Shown: positions 35,098 through 47,300, numbered from the stretch's first letter. The stretch: DNA of 64,000 bases from Apostichopus japonicus (GCF_037975245.1 NC_092579.1:11766678-11830677); one strand, 5' to 3'. Notes: generated by a model from the letters alone, not told the origin. Numbers and translations: made by a program.

Positions 35098-35400
35098 TCA
35101 TAATAATCATAATAATAATAATAAATGAGACTTATATAGCACCAAATCAGTAGACAAAAGTCACTGCTCAAGGAGCTTTACAAAGAAAGCAAATTAATTT
35201 ACAAAAGAACAAGTGAAAAAATGGGTCTTCAGTAAACTTTTGATAGTAGAAAGTTTAGAGCATGTTCGAATGTGATCTGGTAACTTGTTCCATAGATTTG
35301 AGCCAGAGTATTCAAAGCTTCAGTTAGATACAGTTTGTTGGAGGAACAAAGTAAACTTTATAGGCATGTAACTGTGGTACTCAGAATGACAACAGCTATG
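35098..35400 (-). repeat. SINE/LINE-tail-like repeat, minus strand
   Basis: A left (ATA)n tract (35105-35123) is followed by 'cttatatagcaccaaatc' and 'gctcaaggagctttacaaag', resembling the TATATAGCGC tails of the other SINE copies. Then comes 'gggtcttcagtaaacttttg' and 'tggtaacttgttccatag', wording typical of dispersed invertebrate repeats. The tRNA head is absent. Confidence 0.5.
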
Positions 35401-35990
35401 TGAAAAACAGCTATATGCCAAATTAGGAATGTTCTCCTCTTTTTACCCTATTCTAATCAATCTTTTAAATATTTCTGTCAACTCTGTCACTATTAATTCA
35501 TTAATTATTCAAGTCATACGTGACACTAGGTAGTGTTTATAAACATTCACCTCTATATGTGTGCCCCCCAGATTTAATAAAATGGAAAAAATAATCATAT
35601 ACTTAATGAAAAAAGAGCAGTATTGCTTTCTCGTCATGCAAACATTAACTTCTCCAGCTCGCAGTGATCACATTTTTCAATTTTTTTTTGTTGACCGAGA
35701 TTTGTAAACCCTTGATGATAAATAGAATTTTTAGTAGTTTAACAAATATATCCCAAAGAAACCAAATATTTAAAATGTTACAAATCATGAAAAAAAAAAT
35801 TAATAAAGAAATAAAGTAAAAATCTCATAAGTCTTCCTCGATCTACAACCTTACTCCCCAAAATTCCTGTTTGTTTTCACAATTTCTAAGATTATTCATG
35901 ACCAATGAAGCCATCTTTAAAGCAGATTCCTTCATTTCCAAGGGGCAAGTTGCGGGGTAAGATGACTGCAAATAGCCTTTGAGCCATCGA

Positions 35991-36125
35991 TTAATCTCTA
36001 GTTACAAGTGTGCATATATGCAGTCTCACACTTCTTCGTGCCCCTAGGGTGGTCTTCGAACATCTTCGCTGAAAATGCGCTGACAAACGTTCTCCGTTGG
36101 ACTTCCTTGCTGACGCGACGTTCAT
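35991..36125 (-). CDS. small CpG-rich open frame, 44 residues
   Basis: ATG at 36125 on the minus strand opens 44 codons to TAA at 35991-35993. The peptide begins MNVASARKSNGERLSAHFQR and is strongly basic (about a quarter Arg/Lys) with two Cys. The stretch 36040-36130 is clearly richer in CpG than its surroundings (GACGCGACGTTCATCGTCGTCGAC), which in an otherwise CpG-poor window suggests an exon, promoter or a young insertion. No splice donor of good quality follows. The family is not recognised. Confidence 0.2.
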   Translation of the reverse strand: MNVASARKSNGERLSAHFQRRCSKTTLGARRSVRLHICTLVTRD

Positions 36126-36654
36126 CGTCGTCGACTCAGCTCTGACATATTTGTCAAGAGTTCAACTTGCGGACAATTAAAGCAGATTATATGTTGCTAT
36201 AAACTGTTTGGTGATCGAAACTTTGTGTCTTTTTGAAAATTGAATGACCAGCAGGGCAAATGGGTATTAATTGGTTTTCACATCTACTTTCAGGAGAATA
36301 TGGAAATATAACCCTGCAGATGAAAGCTTAACTGGTGGGTGTTTTCATCACAAGTATCCTCAAATAAGTTTACTAAATGACTGATAATACCAAGGAACCA
36401 TTTCATGACAATTAGTTATGCAGTAACGGCCCAAGGAAGTGTAAGCACTGGGCAATCATTTTCCTATTAAAATGCAATATTAGTTCTGACAAATTTTTTC
36501 AAATGACTTTTGTGGACATTTTGACCATTCTAAAATATCGTTTGTATACTTTTCAACTTTATTTTGTAGAATCAAGAAGCTTTTAATATTCTTATTTGGT
36601 ACTTGAATATGTAAGGGAAACAAATGAGCAACACTTAACTATACAGTTGGGTGG

Positions 36655-37075
36655 TAATGAACTAGACTGATGGTCCATATCCTATTGGTCACGACCCAAT
36701 GTCTGGGTCACGAGGGTTTTGGATGGGTTGCGAGAATGTGTCATAAGTCACGAAGAAGGATTAACTTTTCTGTGGACTTTACCGTTCTTCAACATAAAAC
36801 TTACAAAGTAAACTGTGCAACACGGGAATGACATCAAGCATTTGTTTGCACTACAAACATTATAAACTGTTTACCAATCTCTCAAGGCAAGATCAACGAA
36901 GTTGTGGCAAGGCCATTATCACGCTAGCAACAATATTCCATTGGCATTATAATAATAAACTTGGCCATGGGGAAGGGGGGGGCAGGGTGAATGAAGATTG
37001 ATGGGTCAGCGCCTAATGAAAAAACTTTTGACTGGCTTGTGGAGTGGCCTAAGAAGGTTAATTGCAGACTGCAGT
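36655..37075. repeat. possible decayed DNA-transposon remnant
   Basis: The segment 'tgggtcacgagggttttggatgggttgcgag' resembles GGGTCGCGAG-type sequence common near hAT termini, and 'gggtcagcgcctaatgaaaaaacttttgactgg' follows 320 bp later. No inverted ends or duplication could be matched, so this is a weak composition-based call. Confidence 0.2.
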
Positions 37076-37079
37076 AGTC

Positions 37080-39460
37080 TTTCAGTGAAAAAGAAAAGGA
37101 TGGATAATTTTAAGGATGAAACCTTTAGATACTTATTTTGACTGTTCTACAGTATACCTGCTGCCAGGTATCCATGCACATCTGAAAATATGTCTCAATT
37201 TATATTACAACCAACTAACCCAAAAAATGCAAGAGTCACATATTTACTGGCTCTGTTTGCATTTTGCGAAGCAAATATCAATTGACCAATAAGGTATATG
37301 CCTATATATTGTAACGCTGTTACTGTAAAGTTGTGGAGCAATGGGAGTTCTGTGTGGATGGTGTGGAACCATTGTGGTAGTTAAAATCCCCTTGGAATTA
37401 TATGTGTAATCTCTCCTGGCATTAAGTAAACCAGTTGTAATTGTTGGTAGATTATGGCTTTTGGGGCTGCTCCTATGGATCGGCATATGGTATCAGGCTT
37501 ATCCTGGGATTGTGATGTAACACATGTGTAATTTTCTAGGGATACTCATGTGATCACATTCATCTCTTTAAAGGAGTACAATTGTTTTGGAATGGTACTG
37601 AAGGAAAGCACTGTAGTATTTGTGTATTATGTCTTAAGCTAAGTTGTAGGGTAAAGTTCATCATTTGTATACATGTGGTATTTCCATGTATTGTTAAGGG
37701 ATTTATATAAAATTCATTACCTGGTAGGGACAGGACAGTCTACTCTGGTTGCTGTTGGAAGAAACATTTTTGATGGTAGGCTTCAGGGCCACGTAGCCTC
37801 AAGTTTGTACAACACATCCAGTACAACACACTTAACCATACTCTAAGAAGTTTTCTTTTCAATATATCGCTGTTAAAAATACCATCACCTCTCTGGATTT
37901 ATGTTGTGTACATCTTCATTCTCTGGCCAATTACAAAAGAAAAATACAAATGAGAAAGAAAAAGGGAAAACAGCAAAACTATGGCAATTTCAACTTTACA
38001 AATTAATCTATATAATTAAAATGTCAAAGAGAACAATTAATGCCAGTTAATAGGGACAAATACAGAAGGTTCTAAAAATGAAATGCTTCCTTTTGATTTC
38101 ATTCAGTCTCTATTCTTCTTTCTTTCTTTTTGCTTTCATTCCTTTTAACTTCAAAATCTGAGCAATTAAAGGTTCCTACTGGAATGGATTTGACCCAAGG
38201 TCAAAAGCCCTGCACATTTAGTCAGTGGTAACCCCTTGAAACCATTTCCTTGCTGTGGGGCAACCACAGTCAGTATAGCCAGAGTAGCCTTGTGTACTGT
38301 GTAGGGATCACAACCAAATTTTATTTCATACATTTAGGGAGTATTTATTTACTTTTTGTTTGTTTGTGTTTGTTTGTATTAAAGAATGCTCACTCTTATC
38401 CTGGCAGCAGACTTCACCATCGTACATACTTTAGTAAATTACGAATCACACAATGTTATGTAATATTAGCAGTGGATAAACCAGGATGGCATCCAAGGTC
38501 TTCGTTCTCTTTGGAATGACATGTTACAAGCAGAATGCCTCAAAATGTTCTAAAGTCATTGTCCTATGTTGAAAGAGGAAATCCAGAGATATACAAAGAA
38601 ACACAGTGGACAGGAACATTCAATAACACTTGTGTGATCTTCACTTCCTCACGTAGATCACAGATTTGACAATTAGTGGATATCTTCCACGCCAATAGTA
38701 TCAAAGTTGTGACTGGAATATGCAACACTACCTCATATAGCTCTCTCTTCTACCCTTTCCCCTTTCCCTTCCCCTTTCCCTATGCATCCCCTTCCCTCCA
38801 TTCCCCCCTCTGAAACTTTGTTTTTCCCTCTGTGGTTAAATCTTGACTTAAAATTGCAATCTGGAAAATAATCTTATTTGAGTACTTTTATACATACACA
38901 GAGGACAATAATGCATCAAGTTATGAATTACGAATATAGTGGCCTTTGCTATACAGTCTGTACCGTGAAAAGAACCTGTTGTAGTGTTGTGCTATAGTGG
39001 CCAATGTATGCTATAGTGGCCAATTTTACCTAAATGAAATCTGCTATATGAATTCTCACTGCATTCAATATTTGATCTCAATGTGTTTATAATCTTTGCA
39101 ATACACATCAAGATCAATATCCTTTGTTAGGATCATCATATCCAAGCAAACACATTGTTGGAAAAGGAGCTTAAAAAAAAATTTAAAAAAAATTAAAACA
39201 ATTTTGGAGGAGAAGGATGCATGGAAACCTTCAGAATGATTAAGAAGAACTACATTAAAGGTTTACAAAACTGGCTTATATTGCTGAAAAATTCCATTTT
39301 ACTTTGTGTACATTTTCACAATGACAATGAAATATTTAGTTTTCAAAAGCCACAAAAGCTACTTAAAAGGAATTTTTATTTAATCTTAGCTGCGCTTGGA
39401 GTACAAAAGATGCATTTTTATGGAGCATCATTATCCAAAGTGAAGAAATCTGTAAATAAA
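37080..39460. other. no gene seen
   Basis: Mostly unique AT-rich sequence, a (TTTG)n stretch near 38357-38378, a pyrimidine block with CCCTTTCCCC repeats near 38750-38800, and a duplicated 'gctatagtggccaat' at 38991 and 39010. Open frames at 37244-37486 (-) and 38250-38519 (+) carry no recognised motif. Confidence 0.45.
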
Positions 39461-39500
39461 ATGTATGAATCCATCTCTCACTTATCCTGCCTTCTTTCAG

Positions 39501-39604
39501 TTGTACAAGAGTTACAATAATATAGAGGCAGACCAGTTCGTCAAGATTCTATTTAACATATTAAGATATGATGGTAAACTCTTTGAGATCATATACCCTC
39601 TAAC
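39501..39604 (+). CDS. candidate last exon, cut by a hAT-like insertion
   Basis: A strong acceptor (CTGCCTTCTTTCAG, ending 39500) opens a frame beginning LYKSYNNIEADQFVKILFNI and continuing LRYDGKLFEIIYPLT, which looks like ordinary protein (amphipathic, mixed charge). At 39605 the frame runs into the 748-bp hAT-like element. With the element in place, translation continues about 35 codons into element sequence (Pro/Gly/Arg-rich) and stops at 39710. On the far side (40361 on) the pre-insertion frame would reach a stop, TGA, within a few codons. A donor-like ATG|GTAAAC at about 39574 offers an alternative exon end that avoids the element. The family is not recognised. Confidence 0.3.
39597..39604 (+). 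repeat. left 8-bp target-site duplication (CCTCTAAC)
   Basis: CCTCTAAC directly precedes the left terminus of the element and is repeated exactly at 40353-40360. Confidence 0.9.
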
Positions 39605-40352
39605 CAGGGTTGTCACCACGCCGGGCGGCGCCGGGCGGTGCTACCCAGCTCTCAAAATTTCCGCCCGGTACTCAAGGTCAATTTCAGCCTTACCGCCCGG
39701 CACAAATTAGCCTACAGTACCGCCAATAAGTAACTTGGTAAAGATTAGCGCGATTCAGTGCAAAACGCAGCTTAACTGTAATTAACCCCGCTCCAAATAA
39801 AGGAACGCTACTTTCCCCGCAAAAAAAAACATGTCGAGACAAGACTCGGTGCATTGGATACTGTTCGCTGTTTAGCTATGTAGAGACGTTCCACTGCCAA
39901 TCGTTTCTTGGCGATTTGCCAAGTTTAACTAAGAACAAGTGTTTCACGCACATTGTAAGAATGTTGTACAGTACTGTAGCATGCAAAACATCAGACGACA
40001 GTCTGCTGTACCAATGATTTCCCGCGTACAGGTAAAATGTGAATTCCTTTTTTTGGGATTTAATGGTCATGCATACTAAATGAGAACAATGTGCATATGG
40101 AACAATAACACTGGGGTGAGTGATGAGGGGCTCTAAATACAAAAAATACAAAAAAAGATCCCAGGAAAATTCAGTGATCCACATGAAAAAACAAAGGTAT
40201 CTCATGAGTATTTTGAGGATCAAAACCATTTCTAAATGCCACCAATTTGCATGTAGGCACCATCAGGGTTTGAAAATTTTATACCCCTCCCCCAGGACGC
40301 GGATCACTGTCACAAATTACCCGGCTCTAAAAATGGTCTGGTGACAACCCTG
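39605..40352. mobile_element. non-autonomous hAT-like DNA transposon, 748 bp
   Basis: Left end CAGGGTTGTCACCACG, right end (other strand) CAGGGTTGTCACCAGA: 14 identical terminal bases, starting with the CAGGG style of hAT elements. Exact 8-bp direct repeats flank it. Inside the left end are GC-rich CCGGGCGG repeats; the right subterminal part has ACCCGGCTCTAAAAATGG. There is no transposase frame: open frames at 39876-40229 (-) and 40120-40344 (+) lack catalytic motifs. It is unrelated in termini to the elements at 10416 and 56037, so it is a separate family. Confidence 0.9.
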
Positions 40353-40360
40353 CCTCTAAC
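40353..40360 (+). repeat. right 8-bp target-site duplication (CCTCTAAC)
   Basis: Exact match to 39597-39604, just outside the right terminus. Confidence 0.9.
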
Positions 40361-40771
40361 TGATTTTTTTTCAAAAATATGACGATAATAGACGGATAGA
40401 TTTTTACATCCTCATACAAATGATGGGGACCTGTTCAGTATCATGCTGTTTACAAATGTTCAGGCTTCGGAAGTGACATCCTTGACGTAAGCCCCTCGAC
40501 TACAATCTCACACTCATCTGAATGAGCTCTCTGACATTTTTAACATCGTGTAACCCTAAACCACTTTCTACTAGCAATGTTTTAAGCCCTGCGTGGTCGT
40601 GTTAAAGACCTCTCAGGATAAGGAGAAGTTCACCTTGGAGCAAAATCTCTAACGTATTTTAAGCCTCCTTTCCTGGAGGTAGGAAGGACGTTATATCTGC
40701 AATTGATTATTGATTGCCGACGACAACAGAACAATTTTGCTCCGAGAATTCATAGTTGATCTTCCGGTGAA

Positions 40772-40888
40772 ATGAGCGAGCCTCATGTTCCCTGTCAGTT
40801 TAAAGAGAAACGAGAAGAGATCAAACTCGAATTCACTGAGACGAACAGGTTCACAATCTCTACTAGCTTCCGTCTGCGATACCCATAG
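40772..40888 (+). CDS. small open frame in a CpG-containing region
   Basis: ATG at 40772, in a TCCGGTGAAATGA context, opens 38 codons to TAG at 40886-40888. The peptide begins MSEPHVPCQFKEKREEIKLE and is charged and hydrophilic. The region 40440-40880 is unique-looking, with more CpG than its neighbours and no repeats, so it could be a 5' exon or promoter area. No good donor occurs in the frame. No family is recognised. Confidence 0.18.
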   Translation: MSEPHVPCQFKEKREEIKLEFTETNRFTISTSFRLRYP

Positions 40889-42203
40889 CTCTACGCTCTA
40901 CCAAAACATTGAAATGTAGTAATTAATGTTAGGATTGCCCGTACATACATGTACATACATATCAAGTGTCATCATGATGGATATCACGGGCCAACACGTA
41001 CTCCTGACACATCGTATCCATAACAGCGTAAAATTCAATCTCAGGACGGAACTGGAATGTTGTTTTATCATGTTTACATGCGATGTTCACATACCTCATT
41101 GGATTCAAACAGATTTAAAAGAAAAACAAGCCCAAATAAAACAGACCCATATGTTCACTGACATGATTTAACCTTTCTACTCATTAATATAACTCTTATT
41201 ATAACATCGGTAAACATGAAACCGAATATTAAAATAACTACAGCAGCGATTCTCAGATAGAACCCTGATGTAATTAGGCTAATTAGTTTCAAGTTTAACG
41301 TCAAGATTGGACTATAATTCTTAGAATAATGTTGCTCAATAGTGAGGTAACCAATACTTATGGTTGAGTGTAAAGCCTGTTATGCTTGATGTGATCTTCA
41401 ACATATTTAACTTTTAATGTTTGAACTTTAAAGACAGTAAATTCAACAGACCTGCTCTCATATAAATGAATCTAGTATGTGGTAGATTTTCAGCTTTCTC
41501 TACCCAAAACAGGTCCCATTCTTTGAGTGAGGGTTTTCAGTTCACGTCAAAAGTCATATAAACATGCAGCAGCGACTGCATACACAGAACATAAAAAAGT
41601 AATAAAAAGGGAATGGAGGCATCAAAACAATTCCAGATGAGACTATTAAACTCTGTCTTTATCATTTGTAATTTGTAAGAGAACCTCTGCGGATGGATAA
41701 GAAGTTAGCAAAAAGATTAAATTTATTTCCTCAAATTTGGTACAAATAGGAAATGAAAGTTCATTAATGTTGTTAATATTACATTCGATCTGTGAAAATA
41801 CACAAAAAAAAGACAACCCTCCCCCTGCCCCCCCCCCCCCCATGACAACAAATTTGACATCACACCCGTTTGCTTCAAATTCACTTTTAGTGCAAAATAT
41901 GTCGAACTTAAAATGTTGATAAGGCTTGAACACAAATTAGGATATATGTTTACTCTGCGAATGTGTGCTTCTTTCATCAGTCAAATAATAAATTCTTCTC
42001 TAGATTATCCTTTTAGTTAGTATAAAATCTTGCAGGGTATTTACAGAATTCATTTGAATGACAACATTTAAGCCTTACCAGATATTTCCTTTCCAGCTCC
42101 TGATATAATCTGCACACATTCAATTGCACAACCGGTATAGGAAAGCTTAAATGTACCTGACAATACCATCTGTAACTATAGTCACCACGACTTGCAGCAG
42201 AAA

Positions 42204-42221
42204 GGGGGGGGGGGGGGGGGT
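42204..42221. repeat. poly-G tract
   Basis: An essentially uninterrupted run of about 17 G residues preceding TTAGGAGAAGG. It is likely length-variable and assembly-prone. Confidence 0.85.
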
Positions 42222-42359
42222 TAGGAGAAGGCAAAATCTTCAAAAGTGTTCAAATGATGCAATATTGACCTTACAGTTGGTTTGTGGGACACAAAATTTC
42301 CGTATGAGATTAATAATATATTTGCTAGCTAGGAGCAGCTAGTTTGACAGCCAAATAAA

Positions 42360-42870
42360 AACATGCTTGCGCCAGCTTGCACAAATCCTATATTAGATTG
42401 TCCAGTGCGTGCAGAAGATCGCAAAATAATGTAAGCATGGCACGCTTGTGCTAGCTCACACAAGTTTGCACTTGTTTGCATTTGTTCCAACTGCAAGCAT
42501 GCGGTAAGCTTGCAATCGTCACAAGCTTGTTTCAACATGCAGCAGGGAAATGGTCAGCTTGCGCAATCAAATATTCGCAAGCTTGCGCAACTTTACTGCA
42601 AGCTTGCATGATCATCTATTGGCAAGCTTGTGCAACTATACTGCAAGCTTGTGCAATCATACTGCAAGCTTGCGCAATCATCCATTAGCAAGCTTGCGCA
42701 ACTATGCTGCAAGCTCGCGCACACATGCGTCAGCTCAATTTGTTAGTCCACTGCAAGCATATTGCCATAGATTCAAGCTTGCAATTGTTCCAATTGCAAG
42801 CATGCTGCATGCTTGCAACCAGCATGATTCTGCAAGCTCCCTACAAGCATGCGGCAAGCTCGTCTTTTCT
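42360..42870. repeat. cluster of GCAAGCTTGC palindromes
   Basis: Between 42540 and 42725 the core AGCTTGCGCAA recurs in tandem units of 21 or 24 bp (GCAAGCTTGCGCAATCATACT and relatives). The core GCAAGCTTGC is its own reverse complement. Flanks on both sides (42360-42540 and 42740-42870) carry scattered GCAAGC/GCTTGC, ATGCTTGC and GCATGC words in both orientations, giving a densely self-complementary region of about 500 bp. The plus-strand frame at 42550-42933 is a repeat translation (ASLRN-type units). Confidence 0.8.
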
Positions 42871-43479
42871 GTAAGGGCTACATGGGTTGTACTCGTTTAT
42901 GTCACATTGTATAGGGAAACAACACATTATTAAAAAGTTCACAGGATTCCTGGGAGAAATAGGAAGAAGGTGAATAGTAGTAATAATAATCTGTGTTAAA
43001 AGATACAAACACTTGTCAGGTACTGTATATATTTATCATAAACTACATCTAGCATTTCGATTGCTATTACATCAGCAAATGAAATTGCTAATATTTCATA
43101 TTGCATTTTTAATTGGCATGATGATGCATTCTGACAATTTTCCTTGTTAGTACAGGTAACCTGTGACAACATTGACTCAAAGTACAATAAAAACAACTTA
43201 CATGTGGATCATTTTTAGCACATTTGTATAAAAACCCCAACATGATTTCAAGTGTTTTTTTCTCCTCCCTTTGAGTTTTAGCTTTTTTTTTCCTATCACC
43301 GCTGGTCATTTGTTTTTAGTATACACCACCTGATGCCCCTTCTACATATACAAGCTTCTCTATACCTACTGCCTCTACTGTAATAACACACAAGCCACGA
43401 ACTTTCAATGCCGCTGCCTTAATTTCAGAGCCTCGTACTAAATCTGATAAAAACAGTAAACACACAAGGTAATGACACA

Positions 43480-43781
43480 ATGACTATGACAACTATAAGT
43501 GATGCGAAACCATCCACGTACGGACAACCGATCCGCTGTTTGGTTATGATCATCTCACGGAAGATTATTTCCGACTCGGCGAGCAAATCGCACCCGGCCT
43601 CTTTCGCTCCGTTGACTTTTAGCTTTCCTCCTGACGAGCAGAAATATGACAACCAGAGTTCTGGCATGCAGTGAGAAGGTGATGTTAAGTTCTTCTTCTT
43701 CTGCTTCCTTGTTTTTTTCTTTTTTCATTTCTCAGGACGTATTCTCGAGTTCCTAAGACAACAATTGAGGAGCGGGATTAA
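43480..43781 (+). CDS. candidate two-exon small gene in a CpG-rich patch
   Basis: From ATG at 43480 a CpG-rich frame runs 63 codons plus two bases (start MTMTTISDAKPSTYGQPIRC) to a donor-like GCATGCA|GTGAGAAG at 43671. A very strong acceptor, TTTTTTCATTTCTCAG, ends at 43735. Joining the two keeps the frame (CA+G) and adds 14 codons, TYSRVPKTTIEERD, before TAA at 43779-43781. The 65-nt intron would be unusually short for an invertebrate deuterostome, which is a weakness. Another frame after the acceptor (RILEFLRQQLRSGINRSG...) is also open, and the opposite strand carries an 80-codon frame (43667-43425) with a hydrophobic C-terminal segment. CpG density across 43500-43800 makes a real exon or promoter here plausible; the exact model is uncertain. 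Confidence 0.25.
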
Positions 43782-43800
43782 TCGAAGCGGGGACTACTTT
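43495..43800. promoter_or_regulatory. CpG-enriched unique segment
   Basis: About 13 CpG dinucleotides occur within roughly 120 bp (CCACGTACGGACAACCGATC, TTCCGACTCGGCGAGC and so on), well above the surrounding sequence, and no repeat is recognised. In an otherwise CpG-poor window this suggests an unmethylated promoter, a 5' exon or strongly conserved coding DNA. Confidence 0.35.
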
Positions 43801-44215
43801 AACTTCAACTGAGCAACAGGATTACGAGGATCAGTTCTCAGAACTGTAAAACATGTAGATAAGAATGGACATGTAATGAGCCTAACAGATGTATGGCCTG
43901 AGAGGCCATGATCTTATCAATCTTTGCAAAATTTCTGTCATTACAATACAGAATATTTCATTATTTGATTTTATCATCTTTGAAATAAATTTGATTCTTA
44001 GAGAATACTACGTACTTAAAGCTGATCACTAAAGCCAAATCTGGTTTTAACTTTGTCCATACTAACTGAATTTCTATAATCATCCAAAACAACCCACCCA
44101 ATTAAGATACTAGGCCTGTGGGCATTTGGATTCATAGGTCATAAGTGGGTCATTTATTGAACAGAGGAATTACAGATGGATGAAACATTGTTGTCTTATA
44201 GCATTACCATCTCCT

Positions 44216-44352
44216 TCCCACCTTCACACCCCAACCTTTAAGCAGGTATTTCATCTCCCATCTCTTTCTTTAAGTAGGCATTTCATCCCCCACCTCCTTC
44301 TTTAAGAAGGCATTTAAGCCTCCACCTTCTTCTTTAAAAGTAGGCATTTCAG
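44216..44352 (+). repeat. about 41-bp tandem repeat, three units
   Basis: Blocks of CTTTAAGTAGGCATTTCAT followed by CCCCCACCTCCTTC recur three times with length changes. The sequence is pyrimidine-rich and non-coding. Confidence 0.8.
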
Positions 44353-44359
44353 AGTTGGT

Positions 44360-47300
44360 TAATCCCATTTCATCTTCAGGATGTTTCAAAGACAGGTCAA
44401 ACCTAAGATGCTGAGGGAGTATGGGAGAAGCTCTTCTGTGCTATTTCACACAATATAGCCTCACTGCTTGATCTACCTGGATAATCTCTATTGTTCGATA
44501 TTGATTCAGACTCAAGTAGAGGATTTTGCACTGGCTTCTGCTTTTGTTTCTTGTGTAAAAGTAAGTTGGCCTGATGTTTTGATCCTAGCAGGATCTTCTT
44601 CAAAGGCTAAATGACAAGTGGTTGTTTGCTTTGTTTCTTGACAGAGTGCCTAAATAACAGGTCTATCAAAATCTTTCTGAAACTCTGTGGGTAATCTTTG
44701 ACAACAATAGGTGATCCTCCAACAATAGATATAAAGAATGAAGAATGTTTAGAAGTGATAATAGCTAACAACCTGTAGGCTTTTGAAAAAAACAAACTTG
44801 AAAGTAAAATCTGCTATATTAGTATTTTCTTGGGTGAGCTGACAATTAATTTTGTAGTCTTTTTATGAAAATGTCCTTAAATATGTAAATGGGAAAGTTC
44901 TGATAGGAAAACTATTATGACACAAACTACAAGAGTTGCTTCAAATTGTTTTCAGAGTAGTGTGCTGTGACAATTCTCACTCATATGGTTAGATCCATCT
45001 ATATCTTGGAACGTGAGTAGTATTCCAAGATTAGTCGAGGGGTAACTTTAAAGTTAATTTGATGTCCAAAACATAGAGGGTGTCAGAACTTCTGTAACAT
45101 GTCTGTGATTATTATAAAAACAGATATCCCATGCATAATATTGATTATTGTAACTTGATTATACACTGTCCTTGCTATCAACTGACAAAGATACTTCTCC
45201 CTTCTTCGAAAATAACTAGCAAATTCTATAAACATCATTTCCTCCTTAAAATATCTTTGCAATTCCATATAATATTTTCCCATCAAAAAACCATAATTTA
45301 ACCATTCATAAACTAAGTCAAATTTACAGAACAAATTTTCACACCATTTGCAGATATTAAGACGGCTATTGCTACTGTATTACTCAAATATGATCTCTCT
45401 GTTGACACTACCACGAAAAGAGTTGTTTCTTATTTCAAATTATTCTGTTTTTTTCCCCTCCCCCCACCATAAATAATGATGATGATATATGTGCAATGCC
45501 TCGCTGTCTTACCCATGCAATAACATTAAACCTTATTTCAAAAATCAATTTCAGTGACGACTTTGGTCTCAAATTTCAGACCTGGCCCATAAAACTCAAG
45601 GCTAGAATATAAACTTCAACAAACATTGTCCTGTTTTTTTCCCCTTCCAATGCAAAGCTCTCTAGTTTGGCGCCCGATATTCCAAACGTTCTCTAGATAA
45701 ATAACGACAGGATATATGTGGGTTGGTTGAATACCGTCTTTTTCATCCCCAGCAGCAAATGGATCATAAATCTTTCTTTCTTATATTTTTTTTGTTTTTT
45801 TTTTGCTTTTCACACATTAGTAGTTCAAAAACCTGAGGGAAAAATCATCAGTTTAAGTATACAAATCACTTGTTTTCTTCTAAAAACATTTCCGGTATCT
45901 CAATACTTAAAGCAGCAATTTGCGTAATTTTTGTGTCGGTAATCAATAATGGATAATGAATATGGGTGAAGTAAATGTGTGTTAAAAATTGTACTCATGA
46001 TTCAGCCATTATGAAACTAGAAAAAAACAAATCTATCAATTCTGTCAGTGATGAACACATGACAAAGAGGAGACCGGTGCTAAAATTCTCTTATTACATG
46101 ATTTTGTAAAACTTGGGTTACTTTAAAATTATGAAATTATTATGAATTTGTATTCTTATAAAGGAAGATGACATTTTTGACCAATAACCAATTTTAATAT
46201 TTCAATTGCTTTTTCTGATAAACTAGTCACTTTGCTTACCAATAAGTATTTCATTCAATGTCTCCATGAGATATGATCAAACTTGAAAACAACCTCTTGC
46301 ATTTTTCTGTACATTAATAAGCTAATAAAAAATTCAACGTGAACTTCAACTCTGACATATTTTATTACCAACAGATATATTCTTCTTTGTCTAAAAAGTA
46401 CACAAGATCAGAGGAAGAGTGGGTGAAATTTTCGAAACATTCTCCAGTGTCTTGTGACCGCTAACTGAAATGTAAATTGGCATAGTCAGCTGTGTTTGAG
46501 TGTAGAGCCTCAGTAAGAATCAAACTCGAAAGGCTGTTTTAAACGATGAAATCAAAGTATTTTGTCATAAACAATCTCATCAAATCCCCAAAAATATTAA
46601 ATTTTGATAAGTTAATGCTTCTCACTCGAGATATTCTGATCTAAAAGATGAATGATGGAGCTTTTTTCAAAGCTTATCAAAAACAAAGAAGTAAAAAATT
46701 GAATGGCCTGCATTCTAGTTATTGAAGATCAAAGGTTATGTTTCGTGTTGAATCATTACTGAATGACCAAAAGGGATCGACGGTCAATAGCGGGAAAACT
46801 TACATCAAATGTTAAAAGTTTGGACAGGCCAGCCATGTACAAGGGTTAAAATCTTAATACAGGAATCTTTCTCTATGGTTATGCTAAGAGTCTACAGTGG
46901 AAATGTACAATATAACTTTTTTCTTGTCTTATATCATTAGCATGCAACTTGGGGAGTTACACCTTGACTGTGGTGTTTTTTTGTGTATTTTTCTTTCCTG
47001 CTCTAAGCACTGATTCCAAAAATTGGCTCCCAATTTGACTCAGAGCTCTGGATTTAATACCAAGGGTAAATGCAACTATTAATGGAGATCAGAGATTTTT
47101 AATCCCAGAATAAATCAGGCATGGAAGATACACCTCTGAAACAAGGTTACGGCAATGTGTTCCCAATATCAAGGTCATTATTATGTTCAAGGATGGCTTA
47201 AAGCACATAGTTCATTTTGAAATGTTGCAGAAAGTTATTAACTCACTGCCATCAGTTCAGGTTGCATTTCTTTACCACTTTTACTTTCTTTTCAGAAATA

